Assembly (NCBI GenBank): GCA_903908605.1
Contig: CAIVSQ010000575.1
Span: 25,279 to 89,278 of the forward strand
Source of the DNA: an uncultured Anaerolineae bacterium
GTDB taxonomy: Bacteria; Chloroflexota; Anaerolineae; Anaerolineales; Villigracilaceae
Length of the DNA stretch: 64,000 nucleotides
Direction of reading: 5' to 3'
The position numbers were made by a program, and so were the translations under genes. Of this stretch, positions 35,047 through 44,796 are shown piece by piece (the stretch's first letter is position 1; each line of letters starts with the position of its first letter). The notes beneath the pieces are model-generated. The model saw nothing but the letters and a program-made list of their open reading frames with translations. It was not told where the DNA came from and did no database searches.

Positions 35047-35780
35047 TTTTGTTTTTTCCCGCCTGGCCTGGCTAACTGGGCCGCTGGAAGAAACAAAATG
35101 GCCAAACCTGCCAAGGTTAACAGACTGACTGCGCCAGCCAGGGCCTGAATTCCCAGGCTTGTTTTTCGTTCCGCCGGTAGCTCGGTGCCCTGACTGTAGG
35201 AGATTTGCAATTCAGGTGTAATCGCCAGGGACTTGCCCTCGAGATTTTTGATCATGGCTTGCAAGCTGGTGTCAGTTGGGTTCTTTTCGAGGGCTTTGTG
35301 GGCGGCATCCAGGGAAATGGAAGACTGGATGGCATCGTGAACCTGGTTGGTAAAAGCCTCTGCCCAGGCAGCGGCGATTTTTGCAGCGGTCTTATCCGAG
35401 GGGTCGCTGGCGTAAAAGTGCCAGGCACCATCCTTTGGTTGGCTGAGCTCCAGCATGCCGCTGGATCGCAGTGTGCTTATCGTCAGGTTGGTCTGGGCAG
35501 AGACCTTCTCAAGTGTTGTATCCGACCAGGCTACTTCCACTAACTTGCGGCTTTCGCGTTCCAGATAGTAAAACAGTTCATTGTCTGGTTTATTGGGCCA
35601 GGATTTTTCCATATTAAAGCTGACTACCACCGTGGCGCGAGCACGGTAATCAGGTGGATTGATCAGGTAAAGAACGCTGCCTAAAAGCCCACCAAGCAGG
35701 GCACCCAACACCCAAAAACGCCAGGCGCGCAGCAAGCGGATAAAGTCTTCCAGTGTGGCGGGGGCAAGCAGTGTTTGCAT
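35043..35780 (-). CDS. Wzz-like chain-length determinant/polysaccharide biosynthesis protein
   Basis: 245 aa. One membrane helix near the N-terminus (FWVLGALLGGLLGSVLYLI, about 22-40), then the proline-rich INPPDYRA entry, a long extracytoplasmic helical domain, and a second helix near the C-terminus (ALAGAVSLLTLAGLAILFL). This two-helix layout fits Wzz/capsular export regulators; no tyrosine kinase domain follows. AGGAAA lies six bases before the ATG. Confidence 0.78.
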   Translation of the reverse strand: MQTLLAPATLEDFIRLLRAWRFWVLGALLGGLLGSVLYLINPPDYRARATVVVSFNMEKSWPNKPDNELFYYLERESRKLVEVAWSDTTLEKVSAQTNLTISTLRSSGMLELSQPKDGAWHFYASDPSDKTAAKIAAAWAEAFTNQVHDAIQSSISLDAAHKALEKNPTDTSLQAMIKNLEGKSLAITPELQISYSQGTELPAERKTSLGIQALAGAVSLLTLAGLAILFLPAAQLARPGGKKQK

Positions 35781-35804
35781 GTATATTTCCTGGGGATGGG
35801 GAGT

Positions 35805-36602
35805 TCAGGTGGTTTTACGAGTGGAGTTTTGCAACATCTGGCGCTTGCGTCGCCAGTTCAAAAACGGAGCCACCAGCCGGCGCACGAAATATTTGGCGAC
35901 GATGGGCGCAAAATATGAACCCCCATCCCGGTAATGTACCTTGAGCATTTCGGGCCAGCAGCGGTCATCCGCTACGATAGTTTTACCACTTGTGTGCAGA
36001 CGGAAATTTGCCCAGGTTTGCCCGGGCAGGTAGGCTAACTTAGCCGTGCGTGCCAGCCGAACCCACAGGTCATAATCCATGGCGAAATAAAAATCAGGAT
36101 CGAGTGGCCCAACCTGGCGCCACAGGTCAGCACGGAAAAAAGCGGCCTGTTGGGGTATGTGTACATAACCACGGCGCAGCCGGTTGTAATCTGTTTGCGC
36201 GGCCGGGAAGCGCCCGATTTTTTGGCCGTTTTCGTCGATGAAATTAGCATCGGCATAAATGAGACCCACTTCTGGGTGTTTGATCAGGTATTCTGCAGCG
36301 GCAGCCAGCGCGCCCGGCTCGTACGTGTCGTCCGAGTTGATCCATGCCAGGATTTCGCCCTTGGCTTGTGAGAAACCCTTATTGAGCGCATCTGTCTGGC
36401 CTTTGTCAGGTTCCGAGACCCACCAGGCCAACCTGTCACTATATCGCTGGATAATGTCAACCGAACCATCGCGCGAGCCCCCATCCACGATGATGTATTC
36501 CAGTGCAGGGTAATCCTGGTCCAGGACCGAGCGAATGGTGGTTTCGATAAAGCGGGCTTGATTGAAAGATGGTGTGATGATGGAAATTAGCGGTTTGTTC
36601 AT
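35805..36602 (-). CDS. Family 2 glycosyltransferase
   Basis: 265 aa. GT-A fold with SIITPSFNQARFIETTI at the N-terminus, VDGGSRDGS, and the metal-binding NSDD in ILAWINSDDTYEPGAL (about residues 85-100). The acceptor zone has DPDFYFAMDYDLWVRLA. Cytoplasmic. Close sequence kinship with the enzyme at 38141 (same WVSE-D-GQ and SQA-GEI-AWINSDD blocks) suggests a duplication. The preceding gene's stop overlaps its ATG (ATGA, 36599-36602). Confidence 0.93.
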   Translation of the reverse strand: MNKPLISIITPSFNQARFIETTIRSVLDQDYPALEYIIVDGGSRDGSVDIIQRYSDRLAWWVSEPDKGQTDALNKGFSQAKGEILAWINSDDTYEPGALAAAAEYLIKHPEVGLIYADANFIDENGQKIGRFPAAQTDYNRLRRGYVHIPQQAAFFRADLWRQVGPLDPDFYFAMDYDLWVRLARTAKLAYLPGQTWANFRLHTSGKTIVADDRCWPEMLKVHYRDGGSYFAPIVAKYFVRRLVAPFLNWRRKRQMLQNSTRKTT

Positions 36603-38128
36603 TTTATTGCCTGGGTAAGATCAAAAATCAGGTAGCCATCGCCTTTGGCAAAAACGGGGTAGGTTTTTATCACCAGGTCTTTGATGGCTGGTTGTTGGTC
36701 GAACTTGTTAAATTGTGTGACTACCAGGTATTTTTTTCTGGCTGCTTGCTCCTGGAAACGCTGCATTAGGTCAATCTGGCGTCCGTCCAGGCTGCGCAGT
36801 TCTAGATCGCCGGAATCGTACCACGAATCAACTTGCTGCCAGCCCCAGTAGGCCAGCCGGTAGCCATAATCCTGAGCAATGGCGAGGACCGGGCCACGCT
36901 GGCTGCCAGTACCCAGGTGGGTACCCAGGTCAGCCCAAAAAGCAGCGTCTGGGCGCCAATCATCGCGGACCAATTCCACGCGTACATTCCAAAGCTGCAG
37001 GGCGGTTACCAGCAAGAGCATGGCAGCCAGGCTGACGCGGGTGATGATCATCTCAAGGCCAACCGGTGAGATTTGAGCGGCTTTTTCAAAAAGTGTCTCC
37101 GCCAGGCTGCCAAGTGAGAGAGCTACAATTGGGATCAGCATGAGCTGATAATAGTCGTGAGTGGTGATGTGATATGCAAAGGTCATGCCGTAGGCGAAAT
37201 AGCCCAGCCAAAGCCCTATCAGGAAGAGCATTCCTCGCCGGCGGGTGACAAATACACCAGCAACGGCTGCTGCAAAGGCTCCAAAGCCAGTGACACCGTC
37301 GATTTGGTTTTTCCAGCGTAAGTAGAAGGCTGCCTGGCTCCAGAGTTGCGGAAAAAATCGAAAGGCAAACTGCTGGCCGAGAAAGCCGGAGCCGAACAGG
37401 CCGTAAAGGGTGTATGCGGCGGTTGGCAGGATTGATAATGCCGCAAGCGCCCAGGTTTGTCGATCTTTTATCGATCGTACCAGGCCTGCTTCTAGTACCA
37501 GCATGACCAGCGCGAGAGCAAGGGGAAAGACCGCTACATTCTTGACAAAAATGGCCAGCCCATTGAGAATGCCCGCCACCAGGACCCACTTCCACTGTCG
37601 TGTATTGGCCCATCGGAAACTGGCCCAAGCTCCCGCGATGATCAAGGCAATCATCAAAGGGTCGGGCTGGAAGCTGCGGCTGGCAATTACACCATAAGGT
37701 AGGAACAGGTAAAAGAGCAGGGAAACCAGCGCGCCAGCTGGGCCGGATATTTCCTGAGCCAGCTGGAAGAGTAATACACCTGCCAGAACCCAGAAAAGGG
37801 AGGAATATACGCGGGCGATCCAAAGATGTTCGCCAAAGGCCAGATATGAGAGCGCAGTGAGTGATTCAATCACGGTTGGCTCGATGGCCTGCGTGGCCTT
37901 CCACTGTTGGATGGCTAGTTCGCGTTGCCACGCTTCCACCCCCGGCGCGTTGGCAGGTAGCATGGCGTAATACATGCCGCGGGCCTTGAGTGCGGAGAAC
38001 AACTGGCGGGTGGGGGCGAAATCGAGAGGCAGGTCGGTTAAATCATAAAACCGAATGCCGGCGGCCAGGAAAAAGGCCAGGACAAGCGCGAAGAACAGCG
38101 ATTTGCGATTTCCGAAGAACCATGTCAT
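36599..38128 (-). CDS. GT39/ArnT-like membrane glycosyltransferase
   Basis: 509 aa with about ten to twelve membrane helices. The first outside loop carries acidic residues (FYDLTDLPLDFAPTRQ) typical of lipid-linked-sugar mannosyl/aminoarabinosyl transferases, where an Asp near the N-terminus is catalytic. Such enzymes use polyprenyl-phosphate sugars at the outer membrane face. Target and sugar unknown. It lies between two related GT2 genes in one operon. Confidence 0.8.
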   Translation of the reverse strand: MTWFFGNRKSLFFALVLAFFLAAGIRFYDLTDLPLDFAPTRQLFSALKARGMYYAMLPANAPGVEAWQRELAIQQWKATQAIEPTVIESLTALSYLAFGEHLWIARVYSSLFWVLAGVLLFQLAQEISGPAGALVSLLFYLFLPYGVIASRSFQPDPLMIALIIAGAWASFRWANTRQWKWVLVAGILNGLAIFVKNVAVFPLALALVMLVLEAGLVRSIKDRQTWALAALSILPTAAYTLYGLFGSGFLGQQFAFRFFPQLWSQAAFYLRWKNQIDGVTGFGAFAAAVAGVFVTRRRGMLFLIGLWLGYFAYGMTFAYHITTHDYYQLMLIPIVALSLGSLAETLFEKAAQISPVGLEMIITRVSLAAMLLLVTALQLWNVRVELVRDDWRPDAAFWADLGTHLGTGSQRGPVLAIAQDYGYRLAYWGWQQVDSWYDSGDLELRSLDGRQIDLMQRFQEQAARKKYLVVTQFNKFDQQPAIKDLVIKTYPVFAKGDGYLIFDLTQAIK

Positions 38129-38140
38129 AGGTTTACTGTG

Positions 38141-39070
38141 TTACCCGTTTTTATTTAACCATTGGCGCAGGCGAATATAACCGCCGCGAATATTTTTCAA
38201 CCCGAGCAGGGCCAGACAGGCGTAGATCATGCGGTGCCAATCCCTGAGAGCCGTGGCTGGGCGAGCCTTAAATGACTGCCAATAAGCGCTTAATGCGGCT
38301 TTGTACTGACCGCCGTCCAGCAAGTAGAAGGCATTCAGCCGGTGGGCTCCGCTCATAATTCGCGCGTTGTTTTGTTCAAAAATAGGTGCGAAGCCCGGGG
38401 TGATTTTCATCCATTCGATGATTTTGAATGCTTCTCTTCCAAAGTCAGCCGTACGGGCCAGGTTCTTGGCTTCGGCGTGGTAGCGGGCGGCTGCCAAAGT
38501 CTCAGGAATGAAGACGATCGGGGCCAGGATTGCCATGCGCAGCCAGAGGTGGTGATCGAGGAGGAAATGATAGCCGGGATCGAGCAGACCCGCCTGTTCG
38601 AGTACCGAACGGCGCATAAACACAGCCGGTTGGCTGATGATTTGGAAGGACATCAGGTCTACAATGTTGAAGGGTTTGAATGTTTGCAGGTTGAAGGAAT
38701 TGCCAGCGGCATCAACTGAAAGCACATTGCCATAGACCAGCCCTGTATCGGGGTTTTGTTCAAAGGCGTGGATGGCATGTTGTAGTGCCCCAGGCAGGTA
38801 ATAATCATCTGAATTGATCCAGGCGATAATTTCGCCGTGGGCCTGGCTCAATCCCTTGTTGATGGCTTCGGCCTGCCCGTTGTCTTTTTCTGAAACCCAG
38901 TTGGTGAGATGGGCTTCGTGTTTTTTGATGATCTCTACACTTGAATCGCTGGAATTTCCATCGATGACAAAATATTCAAATGGTCCAGGTGTGGAATTCA
39001 ACACCGAGCAGATGGTTTGCTCTAGGTAGCGGGCCTGGTTGTACGAGGGTGTCACGATGGAAACGCGCAT
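38141..39070 (-). CDS. Family 2 glycosyltransferase, paralogue of the 35.8-36.6 kb gene
   Basis: 309 aa from ATG 39070 (MRVSIVTPSYNQ, the usual GT2 start); a longer TTG start at 39115 is possible. The NSDD motif is in IIAWINSDDYYLPGAL. The segment LDPGYHFLLDHHLWLRMA fits the acceptor-binding region. A C-terminal extension of about 70 residues beyond its paralogue contains helices (YKAALSAYWQSF). It sits between GT39 and the DUF115 gene. Confidence 0.92.
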   Translation of the reverse strand: MRVSIVTPSYNQARYLEQTICSVLNSTPGPFEYFVIDGNSSDSSVEIIKKHEAHLTNWVSEKDNGQAEAINKGLSQAHGEIIAWINSDDYYLPGALQHAIHAFEQNPDTGLVYGNVLSVDAAGNSFNLQTFKPFNIVDLMSFQIISQPAVFMRRSVLEQAGLLDPGYHFLLDHHLWLRMAILAPIVFIPETLAAARYHAEAKNLARTADFGREAFKIIEWMKITPGFAPIFEQNNARIMSGAHRLNAFYLLDGGQYKAALSAYWQSFKARPATALRDWHRMIYACLALLGLKNIRGGYIRLRQWLNKNG

Positions 39071-39121
39071 GGAAAGGCTTGGGTTAGAAAAGCTGATTGT
39101 AATCGGCTTTTTCAAAAATGG

Positions 39122-39928
39122 TCAGCTTGCCGCCCACAGTGGCATCAGAATGCGCCGCCCGGCTTTTTCGTAGGCCTGGCGTGCCATGCGGTAGGCGATT
39201 TCTGAGGTTTCCAGGTCGGGCAGCTGCCAACGGAAGCCTTTGCCGAAATATTGACCGGAAAAATGATTCGGATCGTCTCCCTCAGATGTGATGGTGGTGT
39301 TGGGTTTGCCAGTCGTGGTGTAGTTGTGATCAACGCCCACCAGTATAACCTCGCTGATGCCCATGTGAAAGGCGAGCTGCATGGTTACATAGGTGACCGT
39401 AGCGCCTTCCCAAACCCGTCCGCGTACATCCGGGGAGAAGCGCGGGGCATCATAAGTGGTATGCAGGAAGGTGGGTAAGTTTTCGGCACGCTTCTCTGTA
39501 AATTGCACTGGATTAAAGAAATGACGTGAACGCCAGGTAATGAATTTGGGGATTTGCAAGGCAGCTAAGTCGCTGGCGGTCTGCTCAATTACCAGTGAAT
39601 TGACAACCGAGAGATAGGTAGTGCTAAAGCCCAATTCAGGAAACATCAGGTAGATACGGTTCATACCAAAGGTGATTTCACCTTTGAGCTTGTTGAGATC
39701 TGTTTGCTTAAGGCTGGGTCCATTGCCGATGATGAACGCACGTCGGCCTTTGTGAATATCCTTGAGCTGGGCGAGACGTGCCAGGGCAGTACGCCGCCAG
39801 GGGTGCAGATAGGCGGCTGGGAGCTGGGGCAAGTCCCGCAAACCTATATAGGTATCGCGAATCAATGGCCAAAGGGCGGAGGATTTCAGGGATTGTTTCA
39901 TGGGATTATTTTTAGGTTTGGCTACCAC
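39122..39928 (-). CDS. DUF115/MAF-like glycosyltransferase-related protein
   Basis: About 268 aa. The strand-loop AFIIGNGPSLKQTDLNKLKG and FGMNRIYLMF match the DUF115 (6-hydroxymethylpterin pyrophosphokinase MptE-like) fold used by motility-associated factors that attach nonulosonic acids to flagellin, and by some sialyltransferases. Near the C-terminus VILVGVDHNY holds a likely nucleotide-binding Asp-His. A nonulosonate transferase role is suggested by its neighbours (SDR, dehydrogenase, CMP-sugar synthetase) but is inferred. Start GTG 39928 or ATG 39901; neither has a strong site. Confidence 0.7.
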   Translation of the reverse strand: MVAKPKNNPMKQSLKSSALWPLIRDTYIGLRDLPQLPAAYLHPWRRTALARLAQLKDIHKGRRAFIIGNGPSLKQTDLNKLKGEITFGMNRIYLMFPELGFSTTYLSVVNSLVIEQTASDLAALQIPKFITWRSRHFFNPVQFTEKRAENLPTFLHTTYDAPRFSPDVRGRVWEGATVTYVTMQLAFHMGISEVILVGVDHNYTTTGKPNTTITSEGDDPNHFSGQYFGKGFRWQLPDLETSEIAYRMARQAYEKAGRRILMPLWAAS

Positions 39929-39929
39929 T

Positions 39930-40694
39930 TTACTCGGTGCTTAAGCGTGCAGTTGCGCCGCCATCCACGACCATGGCCTGCCCGGTCATAAATGATGATT
40001 GTTCGTTGTCTGCCAGGAAGTAAATGGCGTGGGCGATTTCGATTGGTTTCCCAACGCGACCATTAACGGTTTTGCGCGCCAGGTTATCCAGGCGGGTTTG
40101 CATATCACCCTGCCCAACATGGCCACGGCCAAGCCCTGCACGCAGCATGGGCGTATCGACAGCACCGGGCAGAATGGCATTGACGCGGATGTTATCGGGG
40201 GCGAATTCGATCGCCATGGCCCGTGTAAGGGCCAGTAAGCCACCCTTGCTGGCGGCGTATGCGGCAATGTTGACCGAGGTCTGTACGGCATGCACGGAGG
40301 ATACGTTGACAATTGCGCCACCACCGGCTGCCTTGAAGAGTGGGTGGGTCAGTTTCATAAATAAAAAAGCCGAGCGCAGGTTGGATGCCATGACAGCATC
40401 CCATTCCTCAACGCTGGTTTCTACCAAGGGTTTGGCAACTTGTACAGCGGCGTTGTTGACCAGGGCATGCAGGCTCTGGGTGGAAGAGCGCGTTTGTTGA
40501 AAAATGGCTTCCAGCGCACCGACATCAGAAATGTCAGCCTGGATGAAAGTGCCGTTTTGAGGAAAATCATCGCCAAATGGCGCCCGGTCTATACCGATTA
40601 CATGCCAGCCTTTTTCGGCAAAGAGGGCTACTGTGGCCCGTCCAATGCCGCCACCAGCGCCGGTGATGAGTACATTTTTATTTTTAGGTTGCAT
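39930..40694 (-). CDS. Short-chain dehydrogenase/reductase
   Basis: 254 aa, classical SDR. Cofactor loop TGAGGGIG (10-18), NNAA, catalytic Tyr-x-x-x-Lys in YAASKGG, and the C-terminal FMTGQAMVVDGG. The Asp after the second strand (VIGIDRAP) suggests NAD(H). GGAGAG lies seven bases before the ATG. It is part of a module with the hydroxyacid dehydrogenase and CMP-sugar synthetase, so it probably oxidises or reduces a sugar or sugar acid; the substrate is unknown. Confidence 0.93.
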   Translation of the reverse strand: MQPKNKNVLITGAGGGIGRATVALFAEKGWHVIGIDRAPFGDDFPQNGTFIQADISDVGALEAIFQQTRSSTQSLHALVNNAAVQVAKPLVETSVEEWDAVMASNLRSAFLFMKLTHPLFKAAGGGAIVNVSSVHAVQTSVNIAAYAASKGGLLALTRAMAIEFAPDNIRVNAILPGAVDTPMLRAGLGRGHVGQGDMQTRLDNLARKTVNGRVGKPIEIAHAIYFLADNEQSSFMTGQAMVVDGGATARLSTE

Positions 40695-40757
40695 GGTTAT
40701 CTCTCCAGATTCCCACGCGAGAGGTTGCGCGGGGGTAGGTCATGGTGACAGAAGTGA

Positions 40758-41714
40758 TCAGGATTCCAGGTCCTGATAGACAATACCCAACCCATCGAGC
40801 AGGTTTTTGATGGTGTTCCAGTGCACACGTTCCCAGGCCGCCGGACTGGAATTTGCGTTGTGCGGTGCGAGCATGACATTATCCAGGGTCATCAGCGGGC
40901 TGTCAACGGGCAGTGGCTCAACTTCAAAGACATCCAGGGCAGCTCCGCCAATGCGGCCTGACTGCAAAGCAGTGACCAGGTCGGCTTCCTTGACGATTGG
41001 TCCACGCGCGGTATTAATGATCACTGCACCTGTCCTGGCGCGGGCCAGGGTGGAGGCGTTTATGAGATGGTGTGAGGTTGGGTTAAGATCGCAGTTGACC
41101 GAAATGTAATCGGAATTTGACATCAGGTTCTCTAGGCTGGTCATTTGGATGCCGGTTTCTGCAATGAAAACATGATCGATTTCAATAATATCTGTGCCGA
41201 CAACTTTCATGCCAAAGGCGCGCGCCCGGCGGGTGAGGGCTTTGCCAATTGCTCCAAGCCCGATGATGCCCAGGGTTTGTTCGTGCAGGGCTTTCCCTGG
41301 AATTTTCTCCCACTCACCGCGTTTAATGGCTTTGTCCATCCATGGCTGGCGGCGTGAAAAAGCCAGCATGTAACTCATGACGCTGTCGGCAACCGGCATG
41401 GTAAATGCATTGGGGGTGCGTCCGAGTGTAATTCCAAGCCTGGCACAGGCCTTGGAATCGATTGAATCGACGCCGGTGCCCCATTTGGAGATGACTTTCA
41501 GGCGTGGAGAACATGCTTCCAAAACACGGGCCGAATAACGGTCGTCTCCGCAGATGGCACCGTCGAATTCGCCGGCGTATTTGAGAATTTCATCTTCTTC
41601 CAGCCGCTCGTGCACTTCAGGCACCATCAGCTCGATGTTGTAACGTGCAAATACAGGTCTAAAGCGCTCGACGAAAGGTAGCATGTAGGGGGCTGAAAAA
41701 AGGATGGTTGGCAT
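40758..41714 (-). CDS. D-isomer-specific 2-hydroxyacid dehydrogenase (phosphoglycerate dehydrogenase-like)
   Basis: 318 aa. NAD-binding GLGAIG in GIIGLGAIGKAL (about 150), catalytic Arg in NTARGPIV, Glu in FEVEPLP and His in LAPHNANSS are all present. It lacks the C-terminal ACT domain of SerA, so a serine-pathway role is less likely. Its place between an SDR and a CMP-sugar synthetase suggests work on a 2-keto or 2-hydroxy sugar acid. No strong ribosome binding site. Confidence 0.9.
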   Translation of the reverse strand: MPTILFSAPYMLPFVERFRPVFARYNIELMVPEVHERLEEDEILKYAGEFDGAICGDDRYSARVLEACSPRLKVISKWGTGVDSIDSKACARLGITLGRTPNAFTMPVADSVMSYMLAFSRRQPWMDKAIKRGEWEKIPGKALHEQTLGIIGLGAIGKALTRRARAFGMKVVGTDIIEIDHVFIAETGIQMTSLENLMSNSDYISVNCDLNPTSHHLINASTLARARTGAVIINTARGPIVKEADLVTALQSGRIGGAALDVFEVEPLPVDSPLMTLDNVMLAPHNANSSPAAWERVHWNTIKNLLDGLGIVYQDLES

Positions 41715-41796
41715 GTTTCGCTTTACTTTTCTAATTTTTATTGGTGTTATTTTAACAAGAAACTGGGCTTAGGTCGAATGTCCGGTGAATGAGAGC

Positions 41797-42474
41797 TCAG
41801 CCCTGGTTCTTAAGCCGGTCTCGCATCATGATATCCGCGAGTTGGAAGTCGAATTCTTCATCGATGTCAACTGCTTCATGACGAGGGATATCAAACATAA
41901 GTGGGCGTTCACCCAGGCGGTTACGCCGGTTGAGCAGGTTGGCGCGGGTGAATAGATAAAAGCAGGAGTTTTCCTCGTAAACAGGCGGCAGGTCCTGGGT
42001 TTGGAGCAGGATAGCCGGGTTGTGGTTGATGGCACGTGTCAGGCTATCCCATAGGCGGGTTTGCAGGCGCGTGACCGAAAACATGGAATCGTAGATGGGG
42101 TGCTGATTGAGAAAGGTGTCGATCCCCTCGGAAAGTGTCCTGGCGGTGAGCAGCGGGTTGGTGCTGTGTGTTTGCAGGTAAAAATCCGCATCCACCTGGG
42201 CTGTATCGTAGGACAGGATTTCATTCATTGGGATGGCATCGGCGCGCAGGTGTTCGGGTCGTTCAATTACCTGTACCTGCGGAAAATTGGCGCGCAGGCC
42301 TTCCATGACGGGTGGCGAATCGGTATCCACCAGGATGACGTCGATGGCTGGAATTGCCAGCAGGGTTTCAACTATATATTGGTAGAGCGGTTTGCCAGCC
42401 AGGGGGCGATAATTTTTACCGGGGACGCGCTGGCTGTGGTGGCGCATCGGGATGAGGGCAGCGATTTTTGGCAT
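41797..42474 (-). CDS. CMP-sugar-acid synthetase (acylneuraminate cytidylyltransferase family)
   Basis: 225 aa. The CTP loop ALIPMRHHSQRVPGKN (about 5-20) and LVDTDSP, THSTNPLL and VYEENSC fit NeuA/KdsB-like enzymes that activate sugar acids (neuraminate, legionaminate, pseudaminate, Kdo) as CMP-sugars. Start 42474 is set by AAAGGAA eight bases upstream. No phosphatase domain, unlike the second synthetase at 60.8-62.0 kb. The usual NeuB/NeuC partners are not adjacent; instead dehydrogenases follow. Confidence 0.87.
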   Translation of the reverse strand: MPKIAALIPMRHHSQRVPGKNYRPLAGKPLYQYIVETLLAIPAIDVILVDTDSPPVMEGLRANFPQVQVIERPEHLRADAIPMNEILSYDTAQVDADFYLQTHSTNPLLTARTLSEGIDTFLNQHPIYDSMFSVTRLQTRLWDSLTRAINHNPAILLQTQDLPPVYEENSCFYLFTRANLLNRRNRLGERPLMFDIPRHEAVDIDEEFDFQLADIMMRDRLKNQG

Positions 42475-42478
42475 GGAT

Positions 42479-44572
42479 TTATTCCTTTTCACACCCGAGT
42501 TTTTCTGTGACATGTATGATGGTCGTGTCGCGTTTTTCACCGGGCGGGGTGTTGTTTTCGATATTCTTCCAAAGTGTGCAGAGCAGTGATGGCGCGCGCG
42601 GCGGTAAAACATTGGCACGGTTGGTCAATTCGCGGGCGGTATCCCAGTCACCTGCCCGGGCGAACGCTTCAATAAATGGCACAAGTTCTACGCTGGCGCC
42701 TGGATTTTGCCCGGCCTTCACAGCTTGTTTCCAAAGCGAGCTGACCGTCTGCCAATCAGATTGCTGGGCTGCCAGGTCGGCTTTCTGGTAATAATAACAC
42801 CATGCATGGAAGGGCTCGCTTCCAAAAATTGCTTGCACGGGCCTTGTTTCCGAACCGGATTGGCGGATGCGCCCAGGGTGGGAGATATCCATCCATTTAT
42901 AAGCTTCTGTCGAGAGGAAGCGCACTTCCTTGTATTCCGAACGCAGTATCCAGAGACACTGTTGGGCTTGCGGCTCAAAGGTGATTGCGAGTACCTGATC
43001 CTTGGTCGCCAGAAAGGTTGAGCTGTACTTGAAAAAATCTTGTGGCAGACCCTGTCCGAAGTCATTCGCGTTGATGTGTTCCGATCCGGCGTTAAACCAA
43101 TACCGGGGATTGGATTGTGCTTGACTGGGGTCGACTGTTGCAGGGGTGGCCTGGTTGTAGAGAACATTGATAGCGTAGGCCGTTGGGTAATAACCCATGT
43201 AGGGTAGGATTTCGGCATCCGAGACGATCAGTGTGTTGGGTTCAAGCGCGGGTACCCGCCAGTGTAGCTGCCAGTAAAACTGTAGCTGTTTATCCCACGA
43301 GGCCTGGAAGTCGCGTGCGGTGAATCCCTGGAATCCAACTGCAACGCCCAGTAGAATGGCGAGAACCAGGTTTCGGTGGTTAGGTTTGCCGACCAGCCAG
43401 TAGACCAGGCCGGTGACAATCATGCCTGCGCCCAGTAATGCGGGCAGGGCCAGCCGTCCACTCCACATTGGGTTCTTAGAAAACAGGAAAAGCCCGGCCA
43501 GCCAGGAAGGCAGCAGGCCGAAGAAGAGTGCCAGTGCACCGCCCAGGGTAACCTCACGGATGGTTTGATTGGTGCTGGTTGGGTCTTGCTCAGTCTTATT
43601 GTCCAGGCGGGACACAATTGCATAGGCTGCGTAGGCAAAGAAAACCCCGCTGAAGAGGATCTGGAAGGTCGATAGTCGGCCGAGATCGATGGAGGCTGGG
43701 TCAAAAGCTGCGCTCCAGGGCGAAATCAGGACAAAGAGCGAATCTTGCAGAATGACCTGCAAAAAAGTTCTAAATCCACTGAGAGGAGTGCGCAGCAGAT
43801 CGATCAATAAAGTGGGGGAAAACCGGTCATACCCAAAAAGCCGGCTGTAGGAAACCCGGTAAGCAGCATAGAGGATCAACACTGCAAAATACGGCAGCCA
43901 TTGTTTTAGAATTTTTTTCCAGCGCAGGGAAAAGGGTAAATCGCGGTAGGAGAACCATAAGAAGACCAGGCGTACAAGTTCGAGGCCTGAATAGTACTCG
44001 ATCAACGCCAGATGAATGATCTGCAATAGTACTGCTGGTAGGGTGTGGGCCAGGTAGCTGCGCGGTTGGCGAGCGGCTCGCAGCATGAGGAATACTGAAA
44101 TCATGAATACCAGGTATAGAAACCAGTGCAGGGTATAGGCAACCGAAAGTGATTGAAGCGGATAGGCCGGGTAGATGGCGAAAAAGAGGGCCAGCCAGGT
44201 TGCCAGGCCGGCCAGCCTGGGCCACAGCATGCGGATGCAAAACCAGAATATCAGCACAGTCAGGAAACGCAGGATCATTAATGACCAGTGCCAGGCAGCT
44301 GGCGAGAAGCCAAGTAGTTTAAAAAATGGTACATAAATAAGGAATGCCAATGGGCGGCTGTCCTTAAATAGGAAGCGCATTAATCCACCACTACCTTCAG
44401 TGAAGGCATAGTAGACGTGATGCCAGTCATCTTGAAAATAACCCAACCGGGCCAGCAGTACGCCAAAGGTGAAAAAGCAGGTCAGGAAAATAAACAGCGG
44501 CCCGGCCCAGGCTGGCAGGCTGGTGGGTGCAGATTGAAGAATGGAGCGGATAAATGCGCTGAACTTTTTCAT
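42479..44572 (-). CDS. Large membrane glycosyltransferase-like protein
   Basis: About 697 aa from ATG 44572. Around ten membrane helices fill the first 430 residues; an early loop has LARLGYFQDDWHHVYYAF, where the paired Asp resemble the catalytic region of GT39/GT83-type polyprenyl-sugar transferases. The last 250 residues are soluble and include a helical repeat-like stretch (SLWKQAVKAG, FAREAGDW-type) near the end. No signal of a known product. It sits immediately before the CMP-sugar synthetase (4-base gap). Confidence 0.68.
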   Translation of the reverse strand: MKKFSAFIRSILQSAPTSLPAWAGPLFIFLTCFFTFGVLLARLGYFQDDWHHVYYAFTEGSGGLMRFLFKDSRPLAFLIYVPFFKLLGFSPAAWHWSLMILRFLTVLIFWFCIRMLWPRLAGLATWLALFFAIYPAYPLQSLSVAYTLHWFLYLVFMISVFLMLRAARQPRSYLAHTLPAVLLQIIHLALIEYYSGLELVRLVFLWFSYRDLPFSLRWKKILKQWLPYFAVLILYAAYRVSYSRLFGYDRFSPTLLIDLLRTPLSGFRTFLQVILQDSLFVLISPWSAAFDPASIDLGRLSTFQILFSGVFFAYAAYAIVSRLDNKTEQDPTSTNQTIREVTLGGALALFFGLLPSWLAGLFLFSKNPMWSGRLALPALLGAGMIVTGLVYWLVGKPNHRNLVLAILLGVAVGFQGFTARDFQASWDKQLQFYWQLHWRVPALEPNTLIVSDAEILPYMGYYPTAYAINVLYNQATPATVDPSQAQSNPRYWFNAGSEHINANDFGQGLPQDFFKYSSTFLATKDQVLAITFEPQAQQCLWILRSEYKEVRFLSTEAYKWMDISHPGRIRQSGSETRPVQAIFGSEPFHAWCYYYQKADLAAQQSDWQTVSSLWKQAVKAGQNPGASVELVPFIEAFARAGDWDTARELTNRANVLPPRAPSLLCTLWKNIENNTPPGEKRDTTIIHVTEKLGCEKE

Positions 44573-44796
44573 ATGGTCAGGGATTGATGCAATCTCATTA
44601 ATATCGAATGTTCTTCTGTGCAAGCCGGGCTTATCTAGATGGGATCGCGATACCAAGGATTGGCACTGCTTTGTGTGTGCGGTGAGTTTTTATGAATCAA
44701 GTAGTTTCCGGATGAACGGATCATCTCTCTGTACATGGATACATCGAGACCACACGATACGCGCGGATGCAAGCACACCTGTAACTGGGAGGCGCT

